Of a stretch of 64,000 nt of DNA, positions 1 through 10,854 are shown piece by piece. The notes under the pieces are model-generated. The model was given only the letters and a program-made list of their open reading frames with translations, made no database searches and was not told the origin of the DNA. This stretch comes from Xanthomonas sp. AM6 (lineage in GTDB: Bacteria; Pseudomonadota; Gammaproteobacteria; Xanthomonadales; Xanthomonadaceae): the NCBI RefSeq assembly GCF_025665335.1, contig NZ_CP106869.1:3932501-3996500 (forward strand), read 5' to 3'. A program made the translations under genes and the position numbers. Position 1 is the stretch's first letter, and each line of letters starts with the position of its first letter.

Positions 1-331
1 TCCAGCGCCGCGCGCCGTTGACGCTGCTGCCCAGCCCGGGCACGAACACCACGATCAGCAGGCCGAAGCACGCCAGCAGCAGCAGCTGGTTGTACTGCTC
101 GATGTTCTTCAGCTCGGTGCGCATGGTCCAGATCGCCAGGCCGATGCCGCCGGCCAGGAACAACAGATGCCGGGTGAGGTAATAGAACGGGCTGACGGTC
201 AGCTCGATCGAGCTGGAGCCGACCATCACCACGCCCAGCGAGGCCAGCGCCACCACCGCGCCGAGCAGCCACGGGTCGTAGCGGCCGCCGATGGCCTCCA
301 ATCGGGTTGCCTGGCGTGCGGCGTCGTTCAT
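1..331 (-). CDS. ftsW: Cell division protein FtsW, N-terminal part
   Basis: Only the first 110 codons are inside the window; the gene continues past the left edge. FtsW is the SEDS-family septal peptidoglycan polymerase that works with FtsI in the inner membrane. The ATG at 331 overlaps the mraY stop as ATGA. The visible part has a short cytoplasmic leader with the YDPWLL segment, three hydrophobic stretches, and ends in PGLGSSVNGARRW, which matches the conserved loop of FtsW. Following mraY directly, without murD between, is the order I associate with Xanthomonadaceae. RodA is the alternative, but the dcw position makes FtsW much more likely. Confidence 0.93.
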   Translation of the reverse strand, partial: MNDAARQATRLEAIGGRYDPWLLGAVVALASLGVVMVGSSSIELTVSPFYYLTRHLLFLAGGIGLAIWTMRTELKNIEQYNQLLLLACFGLLIVVFVPGLGSSVNGARRW

Positions 332-1416
332 CAGCGCACCTTCAACGTGGCCAGGCCGACCAGCACCAGCACCACCGAGATGATCCAGAAACGCACGATC
401 ACCCGCGGCTCGGGCCAGCCCTTCAGCTCGAAATGGTGGTGGATCGGCGCCATGCGGAACACGCGCTTGCCGGTGAGCTTGAACGAGGCGACCTGGATCA
501 TCACCGACAGCGTCTCGATCACGAACACGCCGCCCATGATCACCAGCACCAGTTCCTGGCGCACGATCACCGCGATGGTGCCGAGCACCGCGCCCAGCGC
601 CAGCGCGCCGATGTCGCCCATGAACACCATCGCCGGGTAGGTGTTGAACCACAGGAAGCCCAGGCCCGCGCCGGCGATCGCCGCGCAGATGATGATCAGT
701 TCGCCGGCGCCGGGGATCGAGGGGATCTTCAGGTAGGCCGAGAACACCGCGTTGCCCGAGGCGTAGGCGAACACGCCCAGCGCGCAGGCGACCAGCACCG
801 TGGGCATGATCGCCAGCCCGTCAAGGCCGTCGGTCAGGTTGACCGCGTTGGAGAAGCCGACGATCCAGAAGTAGGCGATGGCGACGAAGCTGATCCCGGC
901 CAGCGGCAGCGCGATCGACTTGAACATCGGGATGTAGAAGGTGATCGCCGCCGGCACGTCGGCGGTGTAGTAAAGAAACAGACCCGCGGCCAGGCCGAAG
1001 ATCGACTGCAGCAGGTACTTCCAGCGCGACTTCAGCCCGTTCGGGTCGCGGCGCACGATCTTGATCCAGTCGTCGTACCAGCCGATCACGCCGAACGCCA
1101 GCATCACCGCCAGCACCAGCCACACGTAGCGGTTGCGCAGGTCGCCCCACAGCAGCACCGACAGCAGCACGGTGAGCAGGATCAGCGAGCCGCCCATGGT
1201 CGGCGTGCCGGCCTTGGAGAAGTGGGTCTGCGGGCCGTCCTGGCGGATCGGCTGGCCGCCCTTGAACTGCGCCAGCTTGCGGATCATCGCCGGGCCCAGC
1301 CACAGCGACAGGAACAGCGAGGTCAGCGCCGCGAGGATGCCGCGGAAGGTGAGGTAGCCGAACAGCCCGAACAGGCTCTCCAGCTGCTGCAGCCAGCGGG
1401 ACAGTTCAAGCAGCAT
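331..1416 (-). CDS. mraY: Phospho-N-acetylmuramoyl-pentapeptide transferase MraY
   Basis: MraY moves phospho-MurNAc-pentapeptide from UDP to undecaprenyl phosphate, making lipid I at the inner membrane. The protein has 361 residues, the usual length, and about ten hydrophobic segments. It carries the family motifs [18 protein letters not shown] (acidic catalytic and Mg site) and [12 protein letters not shown]. The start at 1416 is preferred over an in-frame ATG five codons upstream because a strong GAGGAGG ribosome site lies 6 bases before it. The gene begins inside the last codons of murF and ends in an ATGA overlap with ftsW, so translation is probably coupled. Confidence 0.97.
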   Translation of the reverse strand: MLLELSRWLQQLESLFGLFGYLTFRGILAALTSLFLSLWLGPAMIRKLAQFKGGQPIRQDGPQTHFSKAGTPTMGGSLILLTVLLSVLLWGDLRNRYVWLVLAVMLAFGVIGWYDDWIKIVRRDPNGLKSRWKYLLQSIFGLAAGLFLYYTADVPAAITFYIPMFKSIALPLAGISFVAIAYFWIVGFSNAVNLTDGLDGLAIMPTVLVACALGVFAYASGNAVFSAYLKIPSIPGAGELIIICAAIAGAGLGFLWFNTYPAMVFMGDIGALALGAVLGTIAVIVRQELVLVIMGGVFVIETLSVMIQVASFKLTGKRVFRMAPIHHHFELKGWPEPRVIVRFWIISVVLVLVGLATLKVR

Positions 1417-2937
1417 GCGACGCCTCCTCACCCTGCGCCAGCAACGCGCTCACGATCTTGTCCATGGCGCTGCCGCGCGAGCCCTTGACCAGGAGGGTGG
1501 CCGGGATCGGGGATTCGGGATTCGGGATTGGGAGGGGCGCAACGCCAGCGGACGCCACACCGGTGCTCTCATGCATGTGTTCTGTTTCCTGCTCTTGATC
1601 CTGCTTTTCCCGGGTCCCGCGTCCCGCGTCCCGCGTCCCGGCCACCGCGTCCAGATCGCGGCGCAAGGCGGCGATCAGCGCCGCATGGCTGTCGAACACG
1701 CGGCCGTTCTCGCCGAACGCCTGCGCGGCGATGGCGCTGAGGGGGCCCAGCGCGTACAGCCGGGTCAGCCCGGCGTCGCGCGCGCGGCGGCCGCCGCTGG
1801 CGTGCAGCGCCTCGGCGCCGTCGCCGAGTTCGCGCATGTCGCCCAGCACCAGCCAGCGCTCGCCGCCGGCGGCGGCCAGCGCGTCGATCGCCGCGGCCAG
1901 CGAACCGGGGTTGGCGTTGTAGCTGTCGTCGATCAGCACCGCGCCGCCGCGCAGCGTGTGCGCGATCTGCCGGCCCGGCACCGGCTGCACCTGCGCCAGG
2001 CCGGCGGCGATCAGCGCCGGCGCGATGTCCAGCGCCAGCGCCAGCGACGCGGCGGCCAGCGCGTTCATCAGGTTGTGGCGGCCGGGCAGCGGCAGCGTCG
2101 CCTCGACCTCGCCGTGCGGGGTGACCAGCACGAACTGCGAACGGTCCGCGCCCACCCGCAGCTGGGTGGCGGTGACCTCGGCGCTGGCCTGCAGCCCGAA
2201 GCGCAGCACGCGCGGGGTCAGCGGCGCCGGCAGGTGCTGTTCGAACCACGCGCCGAACGCGTCGTCGGCATTGATCACCGCGGTGCCGTCGGCCGGCAGC
2301 GCGGCGTAGATCGCGCCCTTGGTCCGGGCCACGCCGAGCAGGCTGCCCATGCGCTCCAGGTGCGCCGGGGCGATGTTGTTCACCAGCGCCGCGTGCGGGG
2401 CGACGATGTCGGTCAGGTAGGCGATGTCGCCCGGCTTGCCGGCGCCCATCTCGTAGATCGCGTAGTCGGCCGCGTCCGGCGCCTCGATCACCGCCAGCGG
2501 CAGGCCGATCTCGTTGTTGCGGTTGCCGGGGTTGGCGTAGACGCTGCCGCCGCCGACCCGGCAGGCGTGCTGCAGGATCGCCAGCAGCAGTGCCTTGACG
2601 CTGGTCTTGCCGTTGCTGCCGGTGATCGCGGCCACCCGCGTGGCGCGGCCGCGCTGCATGCCGGCGGCGATCCGCGCCAGCGCCAGCTGGGTGTCGGCGA
2701 CCAGCAGCTGCGGCAGTTCGATCTGCGGCTGCAGCAGGTCCACCAGCAACGCGCTGGCGCCGCGCGTGGCGGCGTCGGCGGCGAAGTCGTGGCCGTCGAA
2801 ACGCTCGCCGCGCAGCGCCACGTACAGGCTGCCCGGCGCCAGCGTGCGGGTGTCGTGGGCGATCGCGTCGATCGCCACGTCGTCGCCGTGCAGTTCGGCG
2901 CCGGCCCAGTGCGCGAGCATCGACAGCGGCAGGCGCT

Positions 2938-2941
<4 letters not shown>
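1406..2941 (-). CDS. murF: UDP-MurNAc-tripeptide--D-Ala-D-Ala ligase MurF, with repeat-derived insertion
   Basis: MurF adds D-alanyl-D-alanine to UDP-MurNAc-tripeptide using ATP in the cytoplasm. The P-loop GSNGKTSVK, the [11 protein letters not shown] segment and DDSYNANP are all present. The start is an ATG overlapping the murE stop (ATGA). The protein is 511 residues against about 450 usually. The excess is a low-complexity stretch, about residues 435-481 (bases 1499-1639), inserted between the C-terminal Rossmann-type domain and its last conserved element [12 protein letters not shown]. The insertion is encoded by two heptamer-repeat tracts, giving peptides such as [11 protein letters not shown] and [10 protein letters not shown]. 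The frame stays open and the essential C-terminal motif is kept, so the enzyme should be functional. Confidence 0.95.
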
Positions 2942-4427
<1,486 letters not shown>

Positions 4428-4431
<4 letters not shown>

Positions 4432-6299
4432 TGGCGGGTCTCCTGCAATGGCGTCGGCAACGCGGCCGGCGCCGGCGCGACGGCGTGCACGCTGGGCAGC
4501 GCGGCATCGACCTCGGCGGCCGCATCGGGCACGGTGGCCGGATCCGGCTCCACCGGCGCCGGCGGCGGCGCATGGCCGCTCTTGCCGGCGGCCTGCGCCG
4601 CCAGCCACGCCTGGATGTCGTCCGGCGGCACGTCCATCAGCCGCAGCGCGCCTTCCATCACGTTGTGGAACACCGGCGCGGAGACCAGGCCGCCGTAGTA
4701 CTTGGCGCCCTGCGGATCGTTGATCACGATGACCGTGGCGAAGCGCGGATTGGTCGCCGGCACCAGGCCGGCGAACAGCGCGTTGTAGTGGCCGCGGATG
4801 TAGCCGCCCGGACCGTTGAGGCGCGCGGTGCCGGTCTTGCCGGCGACGTGGTAGCCGAGCACGGCCGCGCCCTTGGCGCCGCCCTGGGTGACCACGGTCT
4901 CCATCATCGCCACCACTTCCCGCGCCACTTGCGGGCTGATCACCTCGCGCGCTTCCTGGTGCTGGCCCTTGACGAAGGTCGGCTGCATCAGCTTGCCGTT
5001 GTTGCCCAGCGCGGTGTACGCGGTGGCGATCTGCAGCGGCGTCACCGACAGGCCGTAGCCGTAGGACATGGTGGTCTTGGTGGTGCCGTACCAGCTCGGG
5101 CTGCCCGGATGCGACACCACGCCGGCCGACTCGCCGGGGAAGCCGCTGTGCGGCGCGCTGCCGTAGCCGAACTTGCGCACCGACTGGTAGAACGCCTGGT
5201 CGTCCAGCTTGGCGACGATCTTGGCCGCGCCGATGTTGGAGCTGCGGGTGATCACGCCGGTGACGTTGAGCACGCCGTTGTTGCGCGGCACGTCGCGGAT
5301 CGTGTACCGGCCCAGGGTCATGAAGCCCGGATTGGTGTCGATCACGGTATTCGGCGTGACCACGCCGGCCTGCAGCGCGGTGGCCACGGTCAGCGGCTTC
5401 ATCGTCGAACCCGGCTCGACCAGATCGGTGACCGCGCGGTTGCGGCGCGCGTCGGAATTGACCCCGCTGACCGCGTTCGGGTTGTAGGTCGGCAGGTTGA
5501 CCATGGCCAGCACTTCGCCGCTGTTCACGTCCACGATCACGATCGAGCCGGCCGCGGCCTTGTTCTCTTCCAGCGCCTTGCGCAGTTCCTTGTAGGCCAG
5601 GAACTGGATGCGGCGGTCGATGCTCAGGGTCAGGTCCTTGCCCGGCTGCGCCGGCTTGACCAGGTCGATGCTCTCCACGATCGCGCCCTTGCGGTCGCGG
5701 ATCACGCGCTTGGAGCCGGGCTTGCCGCGCAGCCACTCGTCGAACGCCAGCTCCAGCCCTTCCTGGCCGCGGTCGTCGATGTTGGTGAAGCCGAGCACGT
5801 GCGCCATCGCTTCGCCCTGCGGGTAGAAGCGGCGGAACTCGCGCTGCGAGAACACGCCCGGGATGCCCAGCGCGACCACCGCATGCGCCTTGTCCGGATT
5901 GATCCGGCGCTTGAGGTACATGAACTCCTTGTCCGCCTTCTGCGACAGCTTGGCGGTCAGCTCGTCGCTGGGCAGCTCCAGCGCCTGCGCCAGCTGCGGG
6001 ATGCGGTCGGGATTGCGCAGCAGCTCCTGCGGGTTGACCCAGATCGACTCGACCGGCGTGGACACCGCCAGCGGCTCGCCGTTGCGGTCGGTGATCATGC
6101 CGCGCGAGGTCGCGATCGGCAGCTCGCGCAGGTAGCGCGCCTCGCCCTGGCGCTGGTAGAAATCGCTGTTGATCAGCTGCACGTAGGCGGCGCGCCCGAT
6201 CAGCGTGACCGAGCACAGGCTCAGCGCCGCGCCGACCAGGACCAGGCGGCCGCGGAGATTGAAGTTGCTGCGCGGGCGGTTGCGGCCGGTCTTGCTCAT
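4428..6299 (-). CDS. ftsI: Septal peptidoglycan transpeptidase FtsI (PBP3)
   Basis: FtsI cross-links septal peptidoglycan and is the target of beta-lactams. The 623-residue protein has a basic cytoplasmic N-terminus, one membrane anchor at about residues 17-40, a periplasmic pedestal domain, and a transpeptidase domain with the three active-site motifs STMK ([10 protein letters not shown]), SSN (RSSNIGA) and KTGT (AGKTGTARL). A proline/alanine-rich C-terminal tail of about 50 residues ([11 protein letters not shown] region) follows the fold and is longer than in E. coli. The ATG overlaps the ftsL stop. Confidence 0.97.
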
Positions 6300-6559
6300 G
6301 GCCGCACCACCACGATGTCGCCGGTTTCCGGGAACTTCATGCCCAGCCGCTCGCGCGCGACCTGGTCGACGCGATTGCTCTCGGCCCAGGTCGCCTGCTC
6401 CAGCTGCAACCGGCCGAACTCGATGTTCAGCTCGTCGCGGTCGTGCTCCAGCCGCGACAGCTCCACGAACAGCTGCCGGTGGCGATGGCGCATGTACACC
6501 ACCCCGATCGCCGAGGCGATGGTGCAGGCGAGCAGGACGATGAGCAGCAGCCGGCTCAT
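6296..6559 (-). CDS. ftsL: Cell division protein FtsL
   Basis: An 87-residue single-pass membrane protein: a short N-terminus, a hydrophobic helix at about residues 3-22, then a periplasmic coiled-coil stretch rich in R, E and L ([23 protein letters not shown]). FtsL forms the FtsQLB complex that activates FtsWI. Sequence conservation in this family is low, so the call rests on size, topology and place between rsmH and ftsI. Both ends overlap neighbours by ATGA. Confidence 0.92.
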   Translation of the reverse strand: MSRLLLIVLLACTIASAIGVVYMRHRHRQLFVELSRLEHDRDELNIEFGRLQLEQATWAESNRVDQVARERLGMKFPETGDIVVVRP

Positions 6560-7623
6560 CGGGCGCCTCCTGTCGGAGACGCCGGGATTGGAGATTGGGG
6601 ATTGGGGATCGGGCGAGCGCTCTTCTCCAATCCCGAATTCCCAATCCCCAATCCCAGCTTCTCGGCCACCCGCAACACCGCGCTGCGCGCGCGCGGATTG
6701 ACTGCCAGTTCGGCGCTGTCGGCCTTGATCGCGCCGCCATGCAGCCGCAACGTCGGCACGAACGGCTGCGCCTCGGGCAGGCGGCGGTTGCTCGGCGGGG
6801 CCTTGGCGTGGCGGTTCATGAACTGCTTGACGATGCGGTCTTCCAGCGAGTGGAAGCTGATCACCGCCAGCCGGCCGCCCGGCTTGAGCCTGGCCAGCGC
6901 CGCGTCCAGCCCGGCCTCGAGGTCGGCCAGCTCGCGGTTGATGTGGATGCGGATCGCCTGGAAGCTGCGCGTGGCCGGGTGGGTCTTGCTGTCGCCGCGC
7001 GGCATCACGCTGGCGATCAGTTCGGCCAGCTGCGCGGTGCGGGTCAGCGGCTGCTCGGCGCGGCGCGCCACGATCGCGCGGGCGATGCGCCGGCTCTGGC
7101 GCTCGTCGCCGTAGGTCCACAGCACGTCGGCGATGTCGCGCTCGTCGGCGCGCGCCAGCCACTGCGCCGCGCTCTCGCCGGCGTCCGGGTCCATGCGCAT
7201 GTCCAGCGGGCCGTCCTTGCCGAACGAGAAGCCGCGCGCGGCCACGTCCAGCTGCGGCGAGGAGACGCCCAGGTCGAACAGCACCCCGTCCAGGTCGGCG
7301 GCGGCGTCCCACTGCCCCAGCTCGGCGAAGCTGCCGCGGCGGATGCGCACGCGCGCGTCGCCGCCGAACGCATGTTCGGCTTCGGCGATCGCCTCGGGAT
7401 CCTTGTCCATCAACAGCAGCCGGCCTCCTGGGCCGAGTTTGTGCAGCACCCCGCGCGCGTGTCCGCCACGCCCGAACGTGCCATCCAGATAGATTCCGTC
7501 TTCGATCACCTGCAGCCCGTCCATGACCTGCGCGAACAACACCGGCACGTGCGCCGCCGGCGGTTGCGACACCGGAAGGTGACCGGCCTGCGCCTGTCCG
7601 CGCATCCGGACACCCCGGCTCAC
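6556..7623 (-). CDS. rsmH: 16S rRNA C1402 N4-methyltransferase RsmH, with repeat-derived tail
   Basis: RsmH (formerly MraW) methylates N4 of C1402 of 16S rRNA. The SAM-binding [19 protein letters not shown] and [14 protein letters not shown] motifs are present. The protein has 355 residues; family members usually end just after the [14 protein letters not shown] segment. Here about 32 extra residues follow ([18 protein letters not shown] end), encoded by an inverted pair of GGGATTG-type tracts at 6584-6656. The tail still ends in an ATGA overlap with ftsL. The ATG at 7623 overlaps the mraZ stop; an internal start nearer the conserved HVPVLF segment is possible. Confidence 0.96.
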   Translation of the reverse strand: MSRGVRMRGQAQAGHLPVSQPPAAHVPVLFAQVMDGLQVIEDGIYLDGTFGRGGHARGVLHKLGPGGRLLLMDKDPEAIAEAEHAFGGDARVRIRRGSFAELGQWDAAADLDGVLFDLGVSSPQLDVAARGFSFGKDGPLDMRMDPDAGESAAQWLARADERDIADVLWTYGDERQSRRIARAIVARRAEQPLTRTAQLAELIASVMPRGDSKTHPATRSFQAIRIHINRELADLEAGLDAALARLKPGGRLAVISFHSLEDRIVKQFMNRHAKAPPSNRRLPEAQPFVPTLRLHGGAIKADSAELAVNPRARSAVLRVAEKLGLGIGNSGLEKSARPIPNPQSPIPASPTGGAR

Positions 7624-8066
7624 AACTTCAGATCGAGCAATCCATCGCCCAGATCCTCGTCAGACAAGGTCTGCTGGATCAATGCGCGATGAGCCTGCTC
7701 GCTCCACAATTCGAACTTGTCGCCCATGCCCAACAGCACGGCGCGCTTTTCAATGCCCACCGCGGCGCGATGGCTCGGCGGAATGGTGATGCGGCTGTTG
7801 GCGTCCAGTTCCAGCGCGGCCGAGGAACCCACCAGCTTCTGCTGCAGGATCCGCACCACGCGCTGGGTGTTGGGCTTGGCCATGACGTCGTCACGGACCC
7901 GCTCCCATTCCTTCTCCGCATACAGCCACAGGCATCCGGCTTCGAACGGGTTGTAGGTCAGCACCAGCCGATTGCCGCTCGCACGCGCGACGAGGTCGCG
8001 GTACGCGGTGGGAACCGCCATACGCCCCTTGTCGTCCACTGTGATTGCGGTCTCGCCTTGAAACAC
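7620..8066 (-). CDS. mraZ: Transcriptional regulator MraZ
   Basis: A 148-residue protein with two AbrB-like half domains: [18 protein letters not shown] at the N-terminus and [16 protein letters not shown] in the second half, each carrying the DxKGR/DxxSR signature. MraZ is the first gene of the dcw cluster and in E. coli represses its own operon by binding tandem repeats in the promoter. A matching set of five repeats lies 42-85 bases upstream, supporting autoregulation here. Confidence 0.96.
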   Translation of the reverse strand: MFQGETAITVDDKGRMAVPTAYRDLVARASGNRLVLTYNPFEAGCLWLYAEKEWERVRDDVMAKPNTQRVVRILQQKLVGSSAALELDANSRITIPPSHRAAVGIEKRAVLLGMGDKFELWSEQAHRALIQQTLSDEDLGDGLLDLKL

Positions 8067-8107
8067 GACGCCTACACCTTTCCGAATCCGCCTGGGCGGT
8101 CATTGAA

Positions 8108-8151
8108 CCACGAAAAACCACAAAAAACCCGGTTTCCCCTCAGGTGCCCAC
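8108..8151 (-). promoter_or_regulatory. Candidate MraZ operator: five repeats at 10-bp spacing
   Basis: On the minus strand GTGGG, GAGGG, CGGGT, GTGGT and GTGGT start exactly every 10 bases (8151, 8141, 8131, 8121, 8111). MraZ is known to bind short G-rich repeats one helical turn apart; E. coli has three. The first, third, fourth and fifth repeats vary, so only some may be strong sites. The array begins at the likely -10 element of the mraZ promoter, a position suited to repression. Confidence 0.6.
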
Positions 8152-8177
8152 CTTAGCAGCGCGCAAAAGGTTGTCAA
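8150..8177 (-). promoter_or_regulatory. Probable sigma-70 promoter of mraZ and the dcw cluster
   Basis: A perfect -35 box TTGACA (8172-8177, minus strand) is followed after 16 bases by TAAGGT (8150-8155), a weak -10. Transcription would begin inside the MraZ repeat array. The -10 is poor, so the exact start is uncertain. Confidence 0.5.
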
Positions 8178-8187
8178 CAACTTTGCG

Positions 8188-8256
8188 AGCGATAAATCGC
8201 TAGCCACATCAATGGCTTGCGCCATTCTTTAGAGACTTGTTCAAAGCTTATCCACA
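8188..8256. promoter_or_regulatory. AT-rich leader with two inverted repeats and a consensus DnaA box
   Basis: Between the mraZ promoter and the divergent NRDE gene lie an inverted repeat AGCGAT/ATCGCT with 2-base centre (8188-8201), a hairpin AATGGC/GCCATT with TTGC loop (8211-8226), and TTATCCACA (8248-8256, plus strand), a perfect match to the consensus DnaA box. This stretch is much more AT-rich than its surroundings. A single box is not an origin; a regulatory role is an inference. Confidence 0.4.
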
Positions 8257-8394
8257 AGTTGCTGTTTCGTCTCATATTTTGAGATTGAGCGGAAATTCAG
8301 CCCTGTGCACGAGGCGTTAAGACAGCCGGCCGTCGCCGCCCCGGCGGCCGGCCGGCTCGCGCGCCACTGCGCAAGGCCGCACAATCGGCGGCCT

Positions 8395-9201
8395 ATGTGC
8401 CTGGTCGCCCTCGCCCTGGAATCGCACCCGCGCTGGCGCCTGCTGCTGGTCGGCAACCGCGACGAATTCCACGCCCGTCCGACCGCCCCGCTGCAGCGCT
8501 GGGCGGCGCCGGCGCAGCGCGTGCTGGCCGGGCGCGACCTGCGTTCCGGCGGCAGCTGGGTCGGCCTGGACGACGCCGGCCGCTGCACCGTGGTGACCAA
8601 CGTGCGCGACCCGCTGGCGTCGATGTCCGGCGCCTCGCGCGGCGCCCTGGTCGCCGACTACCTGGCCGGCGCCGCGCCGGCGGCCGCCTTCGCCGATGCC
8701 CTGGCGCTGCGCGCCGACGCCTACCCGCCGTTCAACCTGTTGCTGGCCGACGCCGACGGCGCCCAGTACCTGGGCAACCACCCGCTGGCCCGCCAGCACC
8801 TGGCGCCGGGCATCCATGGCATGTCCAACGGCGCGCTGGACGCACCGTGGCCGAAGACCGCGCGCCTGTGCGAGGCCGTGGCCGACTGGATCGCGGCCGG
8901 CGACGAGGATCCGGCGCCGCTGTGGCGGGCGCTGGTCGACGAGACCGTCGCCGACGACGCGCAACTGCCCGACACCGGCGTGGGCCTGGAACTGGAGCGG
9001 CGCCTGTCGCCGGCCTTCATCCGCGGCCACGACTACGGCACCCGCGCCAGCACCATCGTGGCGGTGGACGAGAGCGGACGCGGCTGGATCCACGAGCGCC
9101 GCTTCGGCGCGAACGGCGTGTTTCTGGGAGAGACGCGGCTTGAAGGGCTCAGGACCGGGGACTCGGGACCCGGCAAGAGCAACAGCAAAAGCGAGACGTA
9201 A
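8395..9201 (+). CDS. NRDE / TANGO2 family protein
   Basis: A 268-residue cytoplasmic protein starting MCLVALALE, with Cys at position 2 as in the Ntn-hydrolase-like TANGO2 family, and the name-giving NRDE motif in GNRDEFHARPT. The family has been linked to heme handling in eukaryotes and some bacteria, but the bacterial role is not settled. The start is the ATG at 8395, which places Cys2 correctly; longer in-frame extensions would bury it. The last 17 residues (from about LRTGDSGPGK) are encoded by a GGGACTC-type repeat tract (9152-9173) and are probably an add-on. Confidence 0.88.
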   Translation: MCLVALALESHPRWRLLLVGNRDEFHARPTAPLQRWAAPAQRVLAGRDLRSGGSWVGLDDAGRCTVVTNVRDPLASMSGASRGALVADYLAGAAPAAAFADALALRADAYPPFNLLLADADGAQYLGNHPLARQHLAPGIHGMSNGALDAPWPKTARLCEAVADWIAAGDEDPAPLWRALVDETVADDAQLPDTGVGLELERRLSPAFIRGHDYGTRASTIVAVDESGRGWIHERRFGANGVFLGETRLEGLRTGDSGPGKSNSKSET

Positions 9202-9251
9202 GGCGGCAAGGCGCGGCGTAAACAGCGCCCACCGGCGGATCGGCCCTGCAA

Positions 9252-9275
9252 TCGGGACTGAAGTCCCTCCCACAA
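9252..9275 (-). repeat. REP-type hairpin
   Basis: GGGACT-GA-AGTCCC (9254-9267) followed by TCCCACA; read on the minus strand it is GGGAGGGACT-type, a relative of the GTAG-headed REP copies at 14965, 16325 and 59786. It sits just downstream of the NRDE gene. Confidence 0.6.
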
Positions 9276-9441
9276 CAGCCGAGCCAGCTGGCAGCCACGG
9301 CAGCGGGAAGAACCAAAGCAGCAGCGCGGCTACATCTGAGCAGAGCGATCTGGGCAGAGTCCGCCGTGCATCTGGAGCAAAGCCCCCTTTGGTAAAGGGG
9401 GCGCAGCGAAGCCGCGGGGATTTGGGGGGCAAAGAGCCCGG
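9276..9441. repeat. Repeat-containing spacer with hairpin
   Basis: No gene is visible. The main structure is a perfect 9-bp hairpin, GCCCCCTTT (9382-9390) and AAAGGGGGC (9394-9402), with a GGT loop, followed by a purine-rich stretch. This phrase looks like a dispersed chromosomal repeat rather than a terminator, because no T-run follows it. Confidence 0.5.
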
Positions 9442-9475
9442 AGCCCAAACTTTTGCTGCGCAAAAGTTTGGGGCT
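9442..9475 (+). terminator. Rho-independent terminator of the NRDE gene, facing rnpB
   Basis: Arms GCCCAAACTTTTG (9443-9455) and CAAAAGTTTGGG (9461-9472) pair almost perfectly around a 5-base loop and are followed on the plus strand by GGCTTTATTTG. The stem may also stop minus-strand rnpB transcripts, though no U-run follows on that side. Confidence 0.7.
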
Positions 9476-9501
9476 TTATTTGTGCGGCGCGCAAACAAAG
9501 T

Positions 9502-9870
9502 GGCGGAGCCGGCCGATAAGCCGGGTTCTGTCGTGGACAGTCATTCTTCTAGGCGCACCGTCACCGGTACGCTCGAGCAACCTACCCGGACCCGACGCGG
9601 GCAGCGCCATGAGGTCCCTATTTGGTCTTGCTCCAGGTGGGGTTTGCCGTGCCGGTCCGTTACCGGACTCGCGGTGCGCTCTTACCGCACCATTTCACCC
9701 TTACCGGCCTGCTTGCGCAGACGTAGGCGGTATCTTTCTGTTGCACTAGTCCGTCGGCTCGCGCCGCCCAGGCGTTACCTGGCACCTTGCCCTATGGAGC
9801 CCGGACTTTCCTCGGCATCCCGCCGCACCGAAATGCACCGGGATGACGCGACTGTCTGGCCGACTCCGCC
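9502..9870 (-). ncRNA. rnpB: RNase P RNA (bacterial type A)
   Basis: The catalytic RNA of RNase P, which matures tRNA 5' ends. On the minus strand the conserved segments appear in order: CCAGACAGTCGC, GAGGAAAGTCCGGGCTCC, ATAGGGCA..GGTAACGCC, the GTGCAACAGAAAGA core, GGTAAGGGTGAAA, GGTGCGGTAAGAGCGCACC, CCAAATAGGG, CCGGGTAGG, and the 3' ACGACAGAACCCGGCTTATCGG. The ends pair as helix P1: the 13 bases from 9870 (GGCGGAGTCGGCC) are complementary to 9502-9514. Length is about 369 nt, normal for type A. Confidence 0.97.
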
Positions 9871-9949
9871 GCGCGCATTGTCGCACGTGCGAGGGAACAT
9901 TGTTCCCTGCCCGCCAGGCGCAACCACCGACCGCGCCTTTGCCGCCGCC

Positions 9950-10774
9950 TCAGCCCCCGTACAACGCCTTGCGCGGCGCGCCGGTGATTTCCGCGGCGAG
10001 CTTGGCGGCGGTGGACGGCGGCAGGTGTTCGTTGAGCTTGGCGTAGACGCGGCGGCCTTCGGCCAGCTGCGCGTCGGCGTCGTCGCCAGCGCCCTGCACG
10101 ATCAGCACGAACTCGCCCTTGCGTTGGTTGTCGTCGGCTTCCACCCGCGCCTGCAGCTCGGCCAGGCTGCCGTCGAGCACGGTCTCGAACAGCTTGGTCA
10201 GTTCGCGCGCCAGCACCGCCGGGCGCGCGTCGCCGAACGCGGCGCGGCAATCGGCCAGGGACTCGACGATGCGGTGCGCCGATTCGTAGAACACCAGGGT
10301 GCGCGGCTCGCTGGCCAGGCGCAGCAGGCGCTCGCGGCGGGCGGAGGCCTTGGCTGGCAGGAAGCCTTCGAAGCTGAAGCGGTCGCTCGGCAGGCCGGCC
10401 ACGCTGAGCGCGGCGATCGCCGCGCAGGCGCCGGGCACCGGGCTGACCCGCACCCCGGCCTCGCGCGCCGCGCGCACCAGCCGGTAGCCCGGGTCGCTGA
10501 CCAGCGGGGTGCCGGCGTCGCTGACCAGGGCCAGCGAATCGCCGCCGAGCAGGCGCGCGACGATGCGCTGCGCCAGCGCCTCCTCGTTGTGCTCGTGCAG
10601 CGCCAGCAGCGGCCTGTCGATGCCGAAATGGCTCAGCAACTGGCCGCTGCGGCGGGTGTCCTCGGCGCAGATCGCCGCGACCGTACGCAGCACCTCCTGC
10701 GCGCGCGGCGTCAGGTCGGCGAGATTGCCGATCGGCGTGGCGACGACGTGCAGGGTTCCGGGCTGGGCGCTCAT
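9950..10774 (-). CDS. rsmI: 16S rRNA C1402 2'-O-methyltransferase RsmI
   Basis: RsmI methylates the ribose of C1402, the same nucleotide RsmH modifies. The 274-residue protein has the tetrapyrrole-methylase fold signatures: VATPIGNLADLT near the N-terminus, CAEDTRRSGQLL, VSDAGTPLVSDPGYRLV, and FYESAHRIVESLAD. The ATG is divergent from lpoA with an 80-bp shared spacer, the arrangement seen in many proteobacteria. Confidence 0.96.
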   Translation of the reverse strand: MSAQPGTLHVVATPIGNLADLTPRAQEVLRTVAAICAEDTRRSGQLLSHFGIDRPLLALHEHNEEALAQRIVARLLGGDSLALVSDAGTPLVSDPGYRLVRAAREAGVRVSPVPGACAAIAALSVAGLPSDRFSFEGFLPAKASARRERLLRLASEPRTLVFYESAHRIVESLADCRAAFGDARPAVLARELTKLFETVLDGSLAELQARVEADDNQRKGEFVLIVQGAGDDADAQLAEGRRVYAKLNEHLPPSTAAKLAAEITGAPRKALYGG

Positions 10775-10854
10775 CTACGGCTTTCCATGGTCAAGGGTAG
10801 AATCGTAGCGGTTTTCCCCGGCGCGCCCGGCGTGCCCTGCCGAATGGACCAGAA

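Noticed and set aside
8248-8256. Replication origin at the DnaA box
   Set aside because: Only one box is present and no dnaA, dnaN, gyrB or rpmH genes are near.
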